A stretch of 7,199 nt of DNA from an uncultured Solirubrobacterales bacterium (lineage in GTDB: Bacteria > Actinomycetota > Thermoleophilia > Solirubrobacterales > Solirubrobacteraceae), in assembly GCA_903830015.1 (NCBI GenBank), contig CAIKSH010000230.1, positions 1-7,199 on the forward strand, written 5' to 3'. Made by a program: the position numbers and the translations under genes. Below the pieces are notes generated by a model. The model was given only the letters and a program-made list of their open reading frames with translations. It had not been told where the DNA came from and searched no databases. Numbering within the stretch: position 1 is the stretch's first letter; every line of letters begins with the position of its first letter. Of this stretch, positions 6,301 to 7,199 are shown piece by piece.

Positions 6301-7104
6301 ATGGAAGCGGCGATTCAGGGCACAGCCTCGGGAGTTCGCCGCGAGGACCGCTCGCTTACCCGGCTCAACGTTTTCGTCGGCCTGGTCCACCTGGCCCAGG
6401 CGATCGTCATCGTCGCCATCGCCGGGCCGGCGCGGCTGCCGGTGAACCTCAACTACATGACCGGCCCGCCCGGCGGCCCCGAGCCCCCGGGGATGACCGA
6501 GCTCTTCACCATGCGGATCGACCTCGCGGTCGGGCTCTTCCTTCTGCTGGCGGCGATCGACCACCTCGGCGTCTCGCTGCCGGGCGTTCGCGACTGGTAC
6601 CTGCGCAACGTCCGTCGCGGCATCAACCCCGCCCGCTGGTGGGAATACTCGATCAGCGCCTCGATAATGGTCGTGCTGATCGCAATGCTTTCCGGCATCA
6701 GCGAGCTGACCGCGCTGGTCGCGATCTTCGGCGCCAACGCCGCGATGATCCTCTTCGGCCTCGTGATGGAGTACACGAACGTCGACCGCACGAGGGTCCA
6801 GTGGCGCCCCTTCGTCTACGGCTGCGTGATCGGCGCGGTGCCATGGATCGCGATCGCCCTGCAGCTGATCCTCTCCTCCACGGCCGCCGACAACACCGAC
6901 GGCGTGCCCGTCTTCGTCTACGTGATCTTCGGGACGCTCTTCGTCCTCTTCAACCTCTTCGCCCTGAACATGTGGCTCCAGTACCGGGCAGTCGGACGGT
7001 GGGCCGACCCGATCTTCGCCGAGAAGGCCTACCTCTGGCTGAGCCTGCTCGCCAAGAGCGCGCTGGCCTGGCAGGTCTACTTCGGCGCCCTGGCCGGAAG
7101 CTGA
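6301..7104 (+). CDS. heliorhodopsin
   Basis: A complete 267-residue heliorhodopsin, a seven-helix retinal protein inserted with its N-terminus inside the cell, opposite to type-1 rhodopsins. Helices lie at about 22-41, 72-92, 112-131, 135-157, 170-191, 203-227 and 240-263. K252 in LSLLAKSALAWQV is the retinal Schiff-base lysine (K241 in the reference protein 48C12), with S248 one turn before it. E115 in RWWEYSISAS is the counterion (E107), and H30 in GLVHLAQ and H88 in AIDHL match H23 and H80. The A-B loop (about 42-70) is long and Pro/Gly-rich, as in the family. Known members absorb visible light with a slow photocycle and mostly pump no ions; a sensory role is suspected. No carotenoid cleavage or retinal-synthesis gene is in the window. 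The ATG at 6301 is the only good start, with a TAGGAT box 7 bases upstream. The next gene begins 42 bases after the stop. Confidence 0.95.
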   Translation: MEAAIQGTASGVRREDRSLTRLNVFVGLVHLAQAIVIVAIAGPARLPVNLNYMTGPPGGPEPPGMTELFTMRIDLAVGLFLLLAAIDHLGVSLPGVRDWYLRNVRRGINPARWWEYSISASIMVVLIAMLSGISELTALVAIFGANAAMILFGLVMEYTNVDRTRVQWRPFVYGCVIGAVPWIAIALQLILSSTAADNTDGVPVFVYVIFGTLFVLFNLFALNMWLQYRAVGRWADPIFAEKAYLWLSLLAKSALAWQVYFGALAGS

Positions 7105-7133
7105 GTTCACAGCCCCGGCGAGCCGCGCCCGTG

Positions 7134-7139
7134 TAGCCT
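7134..7139 (+). promoter_or_regulatory. -10 box of the gene at 7147, leaderless arrangement
   Basis: TAGCCT (TANNNT) ends exactly 7 bases before the ATG at 7147, the same geometry as for the heliorhodopsin. A TTCACA at 7106-7111 resembles a -35, but the 22-base spacer is too long for a standard promoter. Confidence 0.35.
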
Positions 7140-7146
7140 CCGCTCG

Positions 7147-7199
7147 ATGGAGGCCGGCGCCGAGATCATCGTCATTGAGGCCGAACCGGGACGCCCAGC
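7147..7199 (+). CDS. start of an unidentified gene (runs off the right edge)
   Basis: Seventeen codons are visible, starting MEAGAEIIVIEAEPG, and remain open to the edge with mostly G or C in third positions. The product cannot be recognised. It starts 42 bases after the heliorhodopsin stop on the same strand, with no Shine-Dalgarno but a TAGCCT box 7 bases before the ATG. The real start could differ, and the frame could be chance. Confidence 0.45.
   Translation, partial: MEAGAEIIVIEAEPGRP

Noticed and set aside
6073..7110. 345-codon minus-strand open frame covering the heliorhodopsin and tRNA-Ser
   Set aside because: Composition is charged and low in motifs, it runs through a tRNA gene, and the plus-strand protein is an unambiguous heliorhodopsin.
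7105..7133. Intrinsic terminator after the heliorhodopsin
   Set aside because: GC-rich sequence with no stable hairpin plus T-run; nothing distinguishes it from background.

Overview
This is a high-GC window. Its gene content and layout fit a high-GC Gram-positive actinobacterium: leaderless-looking promoters, a heliorhodopsin, a secreted S8 protease with proline/threonine linkers, and a long DmdC-type acyl-CoA dehydrogenase. A Thermoleophilia or Solirubrobacterales-like origin is plausible from protein style, but no phylogenetic marker is present, so this stays an inference.

Layout, left to right. The left part is read on the minus strand. An acyl-CoA dehydrogenase (1-1441) has its C-terminus beyond the left edge. 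Upstream of it, in transcription order, are a universal stress protein (1488-1910), an APC-family amino-acid/amine permease (1953-3680) with its own promoter and ribosome binding site, a tRNA-Arg(ACG) gene (3792-3865), and a secreted subtilisin-like protease (3892-6066). The right part is read on the plus strand: a tRNA-Ser(GCT) gene (6157-6245), a complete heliorhodopsin (6301-7104), and the first 17 codons of another gene (7147 to the edge). No gene-free stretch exceeds about 110 bases.

Two things stand out. First, the 267-residue plus-strand membrane protein is a heliorhodopsin, a seven-helix retinal-binding photoreceptor family distinct from type-1 rhodopsins. It has the TM3 counterion glutamate, the TM7 retinal lysine and the two conserved histidines. 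Second, the 3' end of tRNA-Arg (3789-3811) is repeated in the same orientation with 21 of 23 bases identical at 1457-1479, between the stress protein and the acyl-CoA dehydrogenase. The permease and stress-protein pair is therefore bracketed by an intact tRNA and a displaced copy of its 3' end, the arrangement left by site-specific integration into a tRNA gene. No integrase is present, so this would be a small cassette or a remnant. The ancestral order may have been protease, tRNA-Arg, acyl-CoA dehydrogenase.

How the genes work together: permease and stress protein look like one transcription unit (amine/amino-acid uptake with an ATP-binding regulatory partner). The protease is an exported degradative enzyme that could supply amino acids, but nothing in the sequence links it directly to the permease. 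The heliorhodopsin and the following partial gene each have a TANNNT box exactly 7 bases before the ATG, suggesting leaderless messages under separate promoters.
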